Assembly: GCF_029626105.1 (NCBI RefSeq)
Contig: NZ_JARUBH010000009.1
Coordinates: forward strand, 4,030,001-4,094,000
Direction of reading: 5' to 3'
Origin: Solwaraspora sp. WMMD792
Lineage (GTDB): Bacteria > Actinomycetota > Actinomycetes > Mycobacteriales > Micromonosporaceae
Length of the DNA: 64,000 nucleotides
Part shown: one piece after another, positions 9,053 through 16,828 of the stretch
How the letters are laid out: each line of letters opens with the position of its first letter
How positions within the stretch are numbered: the stretch's first letter is position 1
Notes under the pieces: generated by a model
Database searches by the model: none
The model's input: the letters and a program-made list of their open reading frames with translations, nothing else
Told to the model about the DNA's origin: nothing
Translations under genes and position numbers: made by a program

Positions 9053-10392
9053 CTGGTTCCTCCCCAGGGGTGGGTTCGCTGGTGCAGCCGTCGGCGCAGG
9101 GCGCGTACCACGGTGCTGGTCGTCTCGTCGGGCAGGCCGGTGTCGGTCAGGCGTTCGCAGGCCAGCTCGGCCAGCGAGTGAGCGGCCGACGCGACAACCG
9201 GATCGGCAAGCCCGTCGCGGGCGGCGGGCAGCCAGCGGTCGGCCGCGTCCATCACCGTCGACGTCGCGGTACGCAGCGTCTCGTCGCGGGCGAACAGCGC
9301 GGCCAGCACCGCCGCCGGGACGATCCACTCGCCGTCCGGCTGCGCGTCGAGGTAGCGCAGCTCCAGGTAGCCACGGGGGCGGACCGGCGGGAACATGGTG
9401 CTCAGATGCAGGTCGAGGTCGGCGTAGGTCGGCGGTCGGGGCGTGCCGGTGAGGATCCATTCGCCGAAGGTCGCCGGCCCCGGCAGCCGCCAGCCGGTGG
9501 GCTCGTCGATGAACAGCGGTGGCGTGTCCAGCACCCGCCGGGTCCAGTCGGCGACCGGATCGGACGGCCGCATGTTGGCGGTCGGATCGGCCGGTGCGGC
9601 GGTGCGGACCGGGTCGAGGGTCAGCCAGGTCGCCATCCGGCTCGACACCCAGCCGGTGCGCCGGCCGGCCCGCGACGGCGAGTTGGCGAACAGGGCGAGC
9701 AGCGGCGGACCGAGCAGGTGCGCGGCCGACCAACGGAGGGAGAGCTGCCGTTCGCTGCCGGTGTCCAGGCAGACCTGCAGGCCAGCGGTGCCGCACATCA
9801 TGTCGGCACCGGCCTGACCCTGCCGGGCGAAAGCCGCCGCCATCGCCGTGTAGCGGCGGTTGCGCAGGATCTGCCGGGGCGGCCGGTACGGATCGCATCC
9901 GGTCCGGCCGAGCAGCAGGCCGGCCCGGTCGAGTCGGCGGGTCAGCGCGACGACGTCGGCCGACGCGGCCCGGTGCAATGTGGTGAGGGATTCCGTCGGC
10001 GGGGTGGAGATCTCCACCTGCCCGCCGGGTTCGACCGTTACCAGTCCGCCCTGTGGAAGCGGGTCGTGCGGGCTGGTGGGGCGTAGTGTCCGCGGGGCGT
10101 GGTCACCGAGGGCAGTCGCGAGGTCGGCGGGGTCGAGCGGTCTGGCGGGGTGGTCTCGGTAGTGAACGGTCCATTCGAGTTCGACGCCGATCCGTCGGGG
10201 TGGGCCGGTCTTGAAGCAGATCCGGGTGATGTAGCCGGCGGCGGCGGTCGGATCGACGATGGCGGTACCGGCCGGGGCGTCGGCCACGATGCTCGGACCG
10301 GTGGACGTCGCAGACTCGGCGGCCACCGGCAGCACGTCGGGCGGATGGGCGGATGGTGGATGGGGAGCTGGTGGATGGGGAGCTTTGGTCAT
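9049..10392 (-). CDS. egtA: Glutamate-cysteine ligase of ergothioneine pathway
   Basis: A 447-residue GCS2-type ligase that makes gamma-glutamylcysteine, the sulfur donor for EgtB. The family block RRIGVELEWTVHYRD and the glycine-rich GGLVTVEPGGQVEISTPP are present, as are MCGTAGLQVCLD and the arginine-rich C-terminus. The first 25 residues are a His/Pro repeat (MTKAPHPPAPHPP) of low complexity. The start is the ATG at 10392 with GGAGGAG nine bases upstream. First gene of the egtABCD operon; a perfect inverted repeat lies 20-44 bp upstream. No egtE lyase gene follows in this window. Confidence 0.94.
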   Translation of the reverse strand: MTKAPHPPAPHPPSAHPPDVLPVAAESATSTGPSIVADAPAGTAIVDPTAAAGYITRICFKTGPPRRIGVELEWTVHYRDHPARPLDPADLATALGDHAPRTLRPTSPHDPLPQGGLVTVEPGGQVEISTPPTESLTTLHRAASADVVALTRRLDRAGLLLGRTGCDPYRPPRQILRNRRYTAMAAAFARQGQAGADMMCGTAGLQVCLDTGSERQLSLRWSAAHLLGPPLLALFANSPSRAGRRTGWVSSRMATWLTLDPVRTAAPADPTANMRPSDPVADWTRRVLDTPPLFIDEPTGWRLPGPATFGEWILTGTPRPPTYADLDLHLSTMFPPVRPRGYLELRYLDAQPDGEWIVPAAVLAALFARDETLRTATSTVMDAADRWLPAARDGLADPVVASAAHSLAELACERLTDTGLPDETTSTVVRALRRRLHQRTHPWGGTR

Positions 10393-10411
10393 CGCGTCTC
10401 CTCCAGTGAAC

Positions 10412-10436
10412 GATCGATCGCGGGTAGCGATCGATC
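10412..10436. promoter_or_regulatory. Inverted repeat upstream of egtA
   Basis: GATCGATCGC (10412-10421) and GCGATCGATC (10427-10436) are perfect 10-bp arms separated by GGGTA. On the minus strand a possible -10 (GATACGGT) lies just upstream, so the repeat would fall in the early transcript or over the start site. It could be an operator or a 5' UTR hairpin. Confidence 0.6.
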
Positions 10437-10627
10437 TTCGCTACCGTATCGTCACCGTCCGACATTTGCCGAGACACCGGCGGGGCGCGGGGCGGGCGGC
10501 AGGAGACGTTCCCCTTCCGCAACCCGGCGGTCACCTGCGGATTCGCGTCACCCGGGGTGTGATCGCCGCCGGACGGGGTACCGGGACGGGTACCGGCAGG
10601 GTCGGTGCCGACCGGAGGGGAGCCAAC

Positions 10628-10876
10628 GTGACCGACGGGGCAAGGATCGACGATGACCAGGTGGTGATGCGGGCGGCCCGGGCCGCGCACGCCCACGCCG
10701 ACGCGACCACCCAGACCGCCCGGTTTATTGACCGGGTCGGCGCGGCCCCCGACCCGGCGGTGATCGCCGAGTACGCGGCGCTGCTGGCCCGGGAGGAGTC
10801 GACCCGCGACGAGCGGGCCGACGCGCTCCGCGACGCCGGGCTGGACGTGCCGAGCCTGGACACCGACGCGGCGTGA
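10628..10876 (+). CDS. Small charged hypothetical protein
   Basis: An 82-residue acidic, alanine/arginine-rich protein starting VTDGARIDDDQ, predicted to be largely helical. The GTG at 10628 has GGAGGGGAG six bases upstream, which decides the start. No membrane segment, cysteine or recognised domain is seen. It is divergent from egtA, from which it is separated by the inverted repeat region. I do not recognise the family. The C-terminal half (EYAALLAREESTRDERADAL) looks like a short helical hairpin. Confidence 0.55.
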   Translation: MTDGARIDDDQVVMRAARAAHAHADATTQTARFIDRVGAAPDPAVIAEYAALLAREESTRDERADALRDAGLDVPSLDTDAA

Positions 10877-10929
10877 CGCCAGCCCGGTCAGCGCTGCCGC
10901 ACGTTGGTCGAGCACGCGGCTGTGAAAAT

Positions 10930-11206
10930 TCAGCGACGGTACGCGTCCCGGCGATGATCTACGTCGAGGACATGTACCTCGCGGTGCTTGTCGTCGGGGT
11001 CCCTCTCCTCATTTGGCCTGTTCACGAGCCCGCCGAGGCGCCATGAGCAGTGCCATCTCCTCGGCGCTGGTGCTCTCGCCCCTGGCGAGAGCGTCGTCTG
11101 CCTCCGCTATCCGCGCCATCGCGGTCGGGTCGCAGAGCGGTTCGATGGTGGCCTCCAGCGATTCGAGATCCTCGGCAGAGATCAGCACCAGCGGCAACAC
11201 CGTCAT
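10930..11206 (-). pseudogene. Decayed Phd/RelE-type toxin-antitoxin locus
   Basis: Reading from 11206 down to 11009, a 65-codon frame (MTVLPLVLISAEDLES...) matches the C-terminal part of Phd/YefM antitoxins; VLISAEDLESLEATIE is the family hallmark. The N-terminal DNA-binding half is missing, although the frame is open back to 11284. Directly after its stop, in another frame, 23 codons (10998-10930) read as the end of a RelE/ParE toxin (REVHVLDVDHRRDAYRR then stop), but the rest of the toxin and any start are absent. I read this as a toxin-antitoxin operon with large internal deletions. The family matches are from motif recognition only. Confidence 0.6.
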
Positions 11207-11326
11207 AGGCAACAATTCTGGCCTATGACACCGCCGGTATCCACGGTTGGTCAGATCGGGCAGGCGGAGACGAGGGCAACGCATCCCCCTGGCTCCGCGA
11301 AGGCTCCTGGGATCCGTACGGGTGGG

Positions 11327-12085
11327 TCAGCGCACAAGTTCGCGGCCGCCCGCCAGGGACAGGATCTGCCCGTTGATGTGGCTGTTGGCCGCCGAGGCCA
11401 GGTAGGTGATCGCGCTGGCCACGTCGTCGGGGGTGCAGATGCGGCTGGTCGGGGTCTTCTCCGACTCGGCCGCGACGGCCTTCGGGCCCAGAAAGGGGGC
11501 GTTCAAGGCCTTTTCGGTGAGAGTGAATCCGGGACGGACGACATTGGTCAGGATGCCGTGCCGGGCTTCCCGGACGGCGAGCACTCGCGCGGCGGTCTCG
11601 AGCGCTCCCTTAGCCGTGGCGTAGGCGACCGGCCCGGCCATCGGTTGCTCGACGATGTCGGTCGACACGGCGACGACGCGCCCCCAGCCGGCGGCGCGCA
11701 TGGCGGGTAGGACCGCGTCGATCAGCGCCACGGGGCCGACCGTGTTGACGGCCAATGACGTGGTGAGGCCGCCGATTTCATCGGCGTCGAAAGCGGGCCA
11801 CTGTACGGCGTTGGCGATCAGCACGGATATCGGCCCGAGACGCGTGGTGACCTCCTCGACGACGCTCTGCACGGTGGCGAGGTCGCCGTGGTCCAGGCGT
11901 ACGGCGCAGGCGTCGCCGCCTGCCTGCGCGATGGCGTCGACGACCTCCATCGCGGCGGCGCGGTTGGTACGCCAGGAGACCGCGACGGAGGCGCCTTCGG
12001 CGGCCAGATGCCGGGCGGCGGCTCTGCCGATGGCACCGGAAGCGCCGGTGACCAGGGCGACCTTGTTCAACAGACCGGTTTCCAT
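11327..12085 (-). CDS. SDR-family NAD(P)-dependent oxidoreductase
   Basis: A 252-residue classical short-chain dehydrogenase. The cofactor motif TGASGAIG is at residues 14-21, and the usual NAG motif is replaced by ANAV. The catalytic Ser lies in VVAVSTD and the Tyr-Lys pair in YATAKGALE. The C-terminal HINGQILSLAGG is typical of 3-oxoacyl-ACP reductase-like SDRs. The substrate is unknown. It is transcribed divergently from the MarR gene across a 77-bp region carrying direct repeats, so MarR control is likely. Confidence 0.9.
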   Translation of the reverse strand: METGLLNKVALVTGASGAIGRAAARHLAAEGASVAVSWRTNRAAAMEVVDAIAQAGGDACAVRLDHGDLATVQSVVEEVTTRLGPISVLIANAVQWPAFDADEIGGLTTSLAVNTVGPVALIDAVLPAMRAAGWGRVVAVSTDIVEQPMAGPVAYATAKGALETAARVLAVREARHGILTNVVRPGFTLTEKALNAPFLGPKAVAAESEKTPTSRICTPDDVASAITYLASAANSHINGQILSLAGGRELVR

Positions 12086-12095
12086 CAGAACTCCA

Positions 12096-12121
12096 TAGCC
12101 GACTATAGGTTAGCCGACTAT
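12096..12121. promoter_or_regulatory. Direct-repeat operator between SDR and marR genes
   Basis: TAGCCGACTAT occurs at 12096-12106 and again at 12111-12121. Each copy extended to ATAGCCGACTAT is an imperfect palindrome (ATAG...CTAT). It lies 11 bp upstream of the SDR start and 42 bp upstream of the MarR start. The layout fits autoregulation by the MarR dimer. Confidence 0.6.
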
Positions 12122-12162
12122 GAATCAGAATCGAACCGTTCGTCAACTCGTACACTCTCCGG

Positions 12163-12612
12163 GTGGAACTCTCGGACGTCCTGGCGACCAACAAAGCCCT
12201 GGTCAAGGTGGCCAAGCTGTACCGGAGCGCGCAGGCTGACGTACTGGCCGGGCTCGCGCTGCACCCGGGGCAGGACGTCCTACTGTGGATTCTCGGGCAG
12301 GAGCCCGACGGCCTGACGGTCTCCGAGGTCGCCGCCCGGCTCGGCGTGGAGCAGCCGACGGTGACCCGCAGCCTCAGTCGTCTCGAACACGGCGGCTGGT
12401 TCGTCCGGGAATCCGTACCGGGCGACCGGCGCCTCACCCGGATCGTGCTGACCGACAAGGGCCGGGCCGGCGTTTCGCAGATCGAAGCGGCCTGGCGCAC
12501 CCTCGCCGAAACCGCGACCGCCGGAATGGCGAACGATCAGCGAGCGACGCTGGTCGAGCTGCTCGAAAAGGTACGCGGGAACCTGCTCACCCTCACCACC
12601 GAAACCAGCTGA
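12163..12612 (+). CDS. MarR-family transcriptional regulator
   Basis: A 149-residue winged-helix regulator. The recognition region LTVSEVAARLGVEQPTVTRSLSRLE is followed by the wing (VPGDRRLTRIVLTDKG), which carries the family DxR signature. Flanking helices form the dimer interface. The start is taken as the GTG at 12163. It is divergent from the SDR gene, its probable target, with a direct-repeat operator between them. Its ligand is unknown. Confidence 0.92.
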   Translation: MELSDVLATNKALVKVAKLYRSAQADVLAGLALHPGQDVLLWILGQEPDGLTVSEVAARLGVEQPTVTRSLSRLEHGGWFVRESVPGDRRLTRIVLTDKGRAGVSQIEAAWRTLAETATAGMANDQRATLVELLEKVRGNLLTLTTETS

Positions 12613-12680
12613 GCAGACCGCCGTGCGTCGTGGCGCCTGCCCGCCGGCAAATCGGTGGCGGCACGGTTCTGCCGGCTGCG

Positions 12681-13751
12681 ATGCTCACCACCGTGCCCGA
12701 CCTCGCGCTGTTTTCCGCCGCACTGGGCGAACGCGCCGCGCAAGACGCGTTCACCGGCTCGGTCCTGGTCACCGTGGGAGACCAGCGACTGCTGGTCGGC
12801 GCGTACGGCTACGCCAACCGGGCCTGCCGCACACCGTGCACCCTGGACACCAGGTTCGACACCGCGTCGGTCACGAAGCTGTTCACCGCCGTCGCCGTAC
12901 TCCAGCAGATCGAGCGCGGCGCGTTCGCGCTGGAGACCTCGGCGGTCGAGTACCTCGGGCTGACCGGTACCACGATCTCGCCGGACGTCACCCCGTACCA
13001 TCTGCTCACCCACACGTCCGGGATCGCCGACGACGCCGACGAGTCGGACGGTGAACGGTACGAGGACCTGTTCGTCGACGAGCCGACGTACGCATTCACC
13101 GAGACCGCCCACCACCTGCCGCACTTCGTCACCAAACCGCCGAGGTTCGCGCCGGGCGAGGGCTGCCGGTACTGCAACGTCGGGTACATCCTGCTCGGTC
13201 TCATGGTCGAGCGGGCCACCGGCGGCTCCTACCGCGAGTACGTGCGCGCCAACGTCTTCGAGCCCGCCGGCATGAGCCGGTCGGCGTTCCTGCGCATGGA
13301 CGTCGTCGCACCGGATGTCGCCGAAGGCGTGGAGGCGATTCGCGACGCCGACGGCACGATCACCGGCTGGCGGCGCAACATCTTCTCGTACCCGCCGGTC
13401 GGCGACCCGGCCGGCGGTGCGTACACGACGGTCGGCGACCTGACCGCGTTCCACCGGGCGCTCGTCGAGGGCCGGCTGCTGGGACCGGAGTCGACCGCCG
13501 CGATGCTCGTCCCGTACTCGCAGGCGGAGGGCAACCGGCGCAACGGGTACGGGCTGGAGTTCAGGGCCGACGCCGACGGCCGGGTCCGCTACTACGGAAA
13601 GGTGGGCGTGAACTTCGGCGTCAGCGCGCTACTGCGGCACTACCCCGGCCACGGCGCGGGCGACGGCATCACGCTGGCCATGCTCGGCGTCGGCGAGGAC
13701 ACCATCTGGCCGTTGGTCCGGCTGTTCGACGAATCGATGCCGCACCCCTGA
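12681..13751 (+). CDS. Serine hydrolase, beta-lactamase/class C-like
   Basis: A 356-residue penicillin-binding-protein/beta-lactamase-fold hydrolase. The nucleophile motif SxxK is SVTK in FDTASVTKLFTAVAVLQ, and the YxN motif is YCN in GCRYCNVGYILLGLMVE. A third-motif HxG/KTG equivalent is not obvious near the C-terminus, where KVGVNFGVS may stand in. No signal peptide is seen, so it is probably an intracellular esterase or peptidase. The ATG at 12681 is used; a GTG ten bases further on is in another frame. It follows MarR by 68 bp and may be co-transcribed. Confidence 0.85.
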   Translation: MLTTVPDLALFSAALGERAAQDAFTGSVLVTVGDQRLLVGAYGYANRACRTPCTLDTRFDTASVTKLFTAVAVLQQIERGAFALETSAVEYLGLTGTTISPDVTPYHLLTHTSGIADDADESDGERYEDLFVDEPTYAFTETAHHLPHFVTKPPRFAPGEGCRYCNVGYILLGLMVERATGGSYREYVRANVFEPAGMSRSAFLRMDVVAPDVAEGVEAIRDADGTITGWRRNIFSYPPVGDPAGGAYTTVGDLTAFHRALVEGRLLGPESTAAMLVPYSQAEGNRRNGYGLEFRADADGRVRYYGKVGVNFGVSALLRHYPGHGAGDGITLAMLGVGEDTIWPLVRLFDESMPHP

Positions 13752-13805
13752 GCTGAGCTGGACATCGGGGGACCCAAGTCCGAACGCCAGGACGGTGACA
13801 CAGCA

Positions 13806-13864
13806 TCGAGGTGAGGCTCACATACCTCATCTCGCGAACTTGACGTGCGCCAGCCTCACCTCGA
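13806..13864. repeat. 13-bp perfect inverted repeat with 33-bp spacer
   Basis: TCGAGGTGAGGCT (13806-13818) and AGCCTCACCTCGA (13852-13864) are exact inverted copies. They lie between convergent genes, just before the terminator hairpin. No gene is seen between the arms. Confidence 0.6.
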
Positions 13865-13913
13865 CGTCGAACCGGCCTCACAGGACCTGTCAAGGACTCC
13901 ACCAAGCATCGAA

Positions 13914-13950
13914 GGAACCCCGGCCGCCTCGTACAGGTGGCCGGGGTTCC
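13914..13950. terminator. Terminator hairpin between convergent genes
   Basis: GGAACCCCGGCC (13914-13925) and GGCCGGGGTTCC (13939-13950) pair perfectly around a 13-nt loop. The stem lies between the serine hydrolase (plus) and the DUF397 gene (minus). No U-tract follows, as is common in GC-rich actinobacteria. Confidence 0.7.
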
Positions 13951-13972
13951 GGGGAGCGTTACTGGAAGCGGG

Positions 13973-14170
13973 TCAGGCGGCGGTGGTGTCCTTGGTCGAC
14001 GCGACGAACGCCGACCAGGCGGCCGGGCCGAAGGTCAACGTACCGCCGGCACGGTCCTTGGTGTCGCGCACCAGGACCCGACCGGGAAGGTTGTCGGCCA
14101 CCTCGACGCAGCTGTCGCCGCCGTTGGCCGATCGGCTGGACTTCCGCCAGCGCGGTTCACTTGCGCTCAT
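13973..14170 (-). CDS. DUF397 domain protein
   Basis: A 65-residue DUF397 protein with the family's opening WRKSSRSANGGDSCVEVA, then VLVRDTKDR and the closing LTFGPAAWSAFV. Such proteins are usually encoded beside a DUF5753 XRE regulator in actinomycetes, as here, and are thought to act as small partner regulators. The start overlaps the upstream regulator's stop by 14 bp, so the two are co-translated. Confidence 0.93.
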   Translation of the reverse strand: MSASEPRWRKSSRSANGGDSCVEVADNLPGRVLVRDTKDRAGGTLTFGPAAWSAFVASTKDTTAA

Positions 14171-14897
14171 CGATCATCCTCAGCATCAGATCCCGGGACT
14201 GCACCACCGGCAGCGCGACTCCGTCCACGGATTCCCAGGCTAGTTCCAGCTCGGCCACATCGCCCTGGCTGGACACCACGGTGCCCTTCAACTGGTTGTC
14301 GAGGTAGCCACAGCGCCGGCCGTCCGGCAGGTTGGCCAGCACGAACGCGCCGCTGAGGCCGAGGTGCAGCCCGGCGTCGTCCGGCAGCACCCGGATTTTG
14401 ACCGCCGGCCGGTGGCCGAGGTCCACCAGATGGCCCAGTTGCTCCGTCATCACCTCGCGGGGGCCTCGGCTGAGGGCGAACTCATTGATGATCGCCGAGA
14501 TCACCACCGGGTTGTCCCGGCCGAGCGTCGCGGCCTGTCGCTCCAGCCGGGTGTGCACCAGTTCGTCGACGCGCCCGTCGTTCATCGTGGAGGTCGCCAA
14601 CACCGCCCGCATGTAGCTGTCGGACTGGAGCAGACCGGGGATGAGCAGCGGCTCGTAGGTGCGCAACAGCAGCGCCCGGCGCTCGTGCTCGACCCACGGA
14701 CGCATCCACGGGTACCGGTCCTCCCGCGCCTCCGCCGACAACTTGGCGAACTTGTCATCGGTGCCGAACACCCGGTCCAGGTTGGTGGCGGTGTCGGCCT
14801 GCGGGATGTGCCGCCCCGACTCGAATCCCGCGATGAGCGACTTGGACACCCGCAGCGCTGCGCCAAGCTGGCCCTGATTCATCCCACCGGGGGCCAT
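14157..14897 (-). CDS. XRE-family regulator with DUF5753 domain, short N-terminus
   Basis: A 246-residue regulator. Residues 5-45 hold most of a Cro/C1 HTH (NQGQLGAALRVSKSLIAGFESGRHIP); the rest is the DUF5753 sensory domain (YEPLLIPGLLQSDSYMRA, VLPDDAGLHLGLSGAFVL). Relatives usually have about 20 more N-terminal residues that form the first HTH helix. Here an in-frame TGA lies one codon (AAG) before the ATG at 14897, so the first helix seems lost or the start is unusual. It is paired with the DUF397 gene. Confidence 0.88.
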   Translation of the reverse strand: MAPGGMNQGQLGAALRVSKSLIAGFESGRHIPQADTATNLDRVFGTDDKFAKLSAEAREDRYPWMRPWVEHERRALLLRTYEPLLIPGLLQSDSYMRAVLATSTMNDGRVDELVHTRLERQAATLGRDNPVVISAIINEFALSRGPREVMTEQLGHLVDLGHRPAVKIRVLPDDAGLHLGLSGAFVLANLPDGRRCGYLDNQLKGTVVSSQGDVAELELAWESVDGVALPVVQSRDLMLRMIDERK

Positions 14898-15016
14898 CTT
14901 TCACTGATCCGGACAGATAGTCCAGGATGGAACAGAAACTTGTGCAGATTCCGCAGCTGCGCAGAAATTCCAGCCGCCGAATTGATCAACAAGCAGATGC
15001 CGTCGAACCACGAGAA

Positions 15017-15049
15017 AACGACCCCCGGGGAGAATTCCCGAGGGTCGTT
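15017..15049. terminator. Terminator after the Rieske/extradiol operon
   Basis: AACGACCC (15017-15024) and GGGTCGTT (15042-15049) form the stem, extended by an inner near-palindrome around GAATTC. On the minus strand it is followed by TTTTCTCG, a proper U-tract, 19 bp after the extradiol gene. T residues also follow on the plus side, so it may work in both directions. Confidence 0.75.
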
Positions 15050-15067
15050 CACCTTTTCGTACGATGA

Positions 15068-15976
15068 TCAGAAACGACCCCAGTCGTCGGCGGCCGGGCG
15101 CCACACGTCGATGTTGCGTGGGTCGACGGCCATCCGCCGGGCCCGGTGCGTCGCGTGCTCCTCCGGGGTGAACACCCGGTGCCGGTCGCACAGCTCGTAA
15201 CGCGGGCCGTGCTTCGGGTCGTGCATGTAGAACGCGATCGACGTCGACGCCGAATGGTTGACCAGGTCGGAGGCGATCGGCACCTTCTTGTACTGGGCCC
15301 GCGCCCGGCCGCGCATCACGTGGTCGAAGCTCTTCATCTTGAAGCACAGGTGCGCGGCGTAGAACTCTTTGTTGCGCTGCAACGCCAGGCTGTGGTGGTA
15401 GCGGTCCTCGCAGCGCAGGAAGACGGTCACGTCGCCGACGTAGTCGCTGGGCAGGAAGCCCAGCACCTTGGTGTAGAAGTCGAGTGACTCCTCGTACTTG
15501 TCGGTGGCCAGGAACGGGTGCACCAGGTCCACCGGACGCAGCTCGATCAGCGGCGGTTCGGCGTACTCGACGAACTCGGTGAACAGTTCGACGATCAGCC
15601 CGTTGGGGTCCCGTACCGCGAATCCGCGCTGACACAGGCCCTTCATCCGCTCGTGCAGCTCCAGCACCTCGTGGCCGGCGGCGACGACCCGCTCCCGCAG
15701 GTCGTCGAGGACCTCGTCGGACTCGACGCTGAACCCGATCGCCGTGGTCCAGCTCTCGGTGCGGTGCGGGGCGGCGATCAGCTCGATGCTGTGGTGCTCG
15801 ATGTCGGCGCGCAGGAATGCGTACTCGTCGTCGTGCTGCTCCAACTGCAGCCCGACGTGGTACTGCAGGAACTCGATGGAGGCGGCCAGATCCGGCACCT
15901 CGATCCGGGCGTACTCCATGCCGTAGGGCCCGCGACGGCGGGTGGCGGCCTCGGTGGACATCTGCGACCCCTTCAT
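15068..15976 (-). CDS. VOC-fold extradiol-type dioxygenase
   Basis: A 302-residue two-domain vicinal-oxygen-chelate protein resembling type I extradiol dioxygenases such as 2,3-dihydroxybiphenyl or catechol 2,3-dioxygenases. The N-terminal module spans MEYARIEVPDLAASIEFL to GFAVRDPNGLIVELF. The catalytic C-terminal module has candidate Fe ligands at His in LVHPFLATD, His in YHHSLAL and Glu in RYELCD. The role is probably ring cleavage of a catechol-like product of the adjacent Rieske enzyme. A second start at 15961 (MSTEAATRR) is possible. Last gene of a four-gene operon. Confidence 0.82.
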   Translation of the reverse strand: MKGSQMSTEAATRRRGPYGMEYARIEVPDLAASIEFLQYHVGLQLEQHDDEYAFLRADIEHHSIELIAAPHRTESWTTAIGFSVESDEVLDDLRERVVAAGHEVLELHERMKGLCQRGFAVRDPNGLIVELFTEFVEYAEPPLIELRPVDLVHPFLATDKYEESLDFYTKVLGFLPSDYVGDVTVFLRCEDRYHHSLALQRNKEFYAAHLCFKMKSFDHVMRGRARAQYKKVPIASDLVNHSASTSIAFYMHDPKHGPRYELCDRHRVFTPEEHATHRARRMAVDPRNIDVWRPAADDWGRF

Positions 15977-15982
15977 GGTGAA

Positions 15983-16288
15983 TTACGCGTCCCCGGCGGT
16001 GGGGAGGCTGACGATGACCTGGCGTTCGACGACCGGGCGCCAGCGTTCCCGGACGAACCGCTCGTGCGACTCGCTGTGCAGGTAGTCGAGCAGGTCCTGC
16101 TCGGTGGCGAACTCCACGACGAAGCCGTGCGTCATGGTGGTGTCCCGGGTGCTGACGTTGACCCCGCTGCGCCAGTTGCGCATCGCCGGGTACTTGGTCG
16201 GAAAGGTGTCCAGCTCGGCGAGGACCGACTCGGCGACCCCGTCCGGCAGGTCGTCGCGGAACTTGAATGCCAACATGTGGGTGATCAC
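15983..16288 (-). CDS. Dabb-domain (stress-responsive alpha/beta barrel) protein
   Basis: A 101-residue ferredoxin-like alpha/beta-barrel protein with the family opening ITHMLAFKFRDD and the conserved TMTHGFVVEFATEQDLLDYLHSESHERFV. The GTG at 16288 gives the family length. Dabb proteins are dimeric and occasionally catalytic as small cyclases or isomerases. Between the ring-hydroxylating oxygenase subunit (15 bp upstream) and the extradiol-type gene (6 bp downstream), it may act on a ring-cleavage or hydroxylation intermediate. This role is inferred from position only. Confidence 0.85.
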   Translation of the reverse strand: MITHMLAFKFRDDLPDGVAESVLAELDTFPTKYPAMRNWRSGVNVSTRDTTMTHGFVVEFATEQDLLDYLHSESHERFVRERWRPVVERQVIVSLPTAGDA

Positions 16289-16302
16289 GACGGCGGCCCC
16301 CG

Positions 16303-16824
16303 CTACAGGATGAAGCTGAGCCGGGCGCCGGGGTCCATCGACTCCATCACCGGGATGGAGCGGCGGACCCGGAAGCGCAGCCCGTCGTCGTCGACCTTGA
16401 GCACATGCTCGTAGCGGCCCACGTAGGTGTAGGCGCCGCCGTCGCGGTAGCGGTGGATGAGGAAGTTGGCGCTGATCCACACAGTCTCCGCGCCGGCCTC
16501 CAGCAGGATCACGTTGGAGACCATCCGGTGGGTACGCGAGTGCGGGTTCTCGGCATGCGCCTTGCGGCTCTTGAGCCGCTTCACCCGGGCCCGGATCAGG
16601 TCGTAGTCGTCGCAGACGAAGAATCCGGCGGTGGTGGCGTCCCAGCCGGCCCAGTCGGTGGTCGGCACCTCCATCCGGCCGTCCGGCTCGAACATGGTGA
16701 ACCACTCGTCGAGGCGCCACTCGTCGAGCAGCTGCGCCTCCCGGTAGAGGAAGTCCTCCACGTCGGCCCGGGTCACCTCACGGGCCCCCACGTTGAGCAC
16801 TGCTCCGCTGGTCGTCGAGGACAT
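16303..16824 (-). CDS. Aromatic-ring-hydroxylating dioxygenase, small (beta) subunit
   Basis: A 173-residue SnoaL/NTF2-like protein of the ring-hydroxylating beta-subunit family. VTRADVEDFLYREAQLLDEWRLDEW is the classic N-terminal block, and the C-terminal strand RVRRSIPVMESMDPG also fits. Beta subunits are structural partners in alpha3beta3 Rieske oxygenases and have no metal. The start at 16824 lies 4 bp after the alpha-subunit stop, so the two are co-translated. Confidence 0.92.
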   Translation of the reverse strand: MSSTTSGAVLNVGAREVTRADVEDFLYREAQLLDEWRLDEWFTMFEPDGRMEVPTTDWAGWDATTAGFFVCDDYDLIRARVKRLKSRKAHAENPHSRTHRMVSNVILLEAGAETVWISANFLIHRYRDGGAYTYVGRYEHVLKVDDDGLRFRVRRSIPVMESMDPGARLSFIL

Positions 16825-16828
16825 CGGG

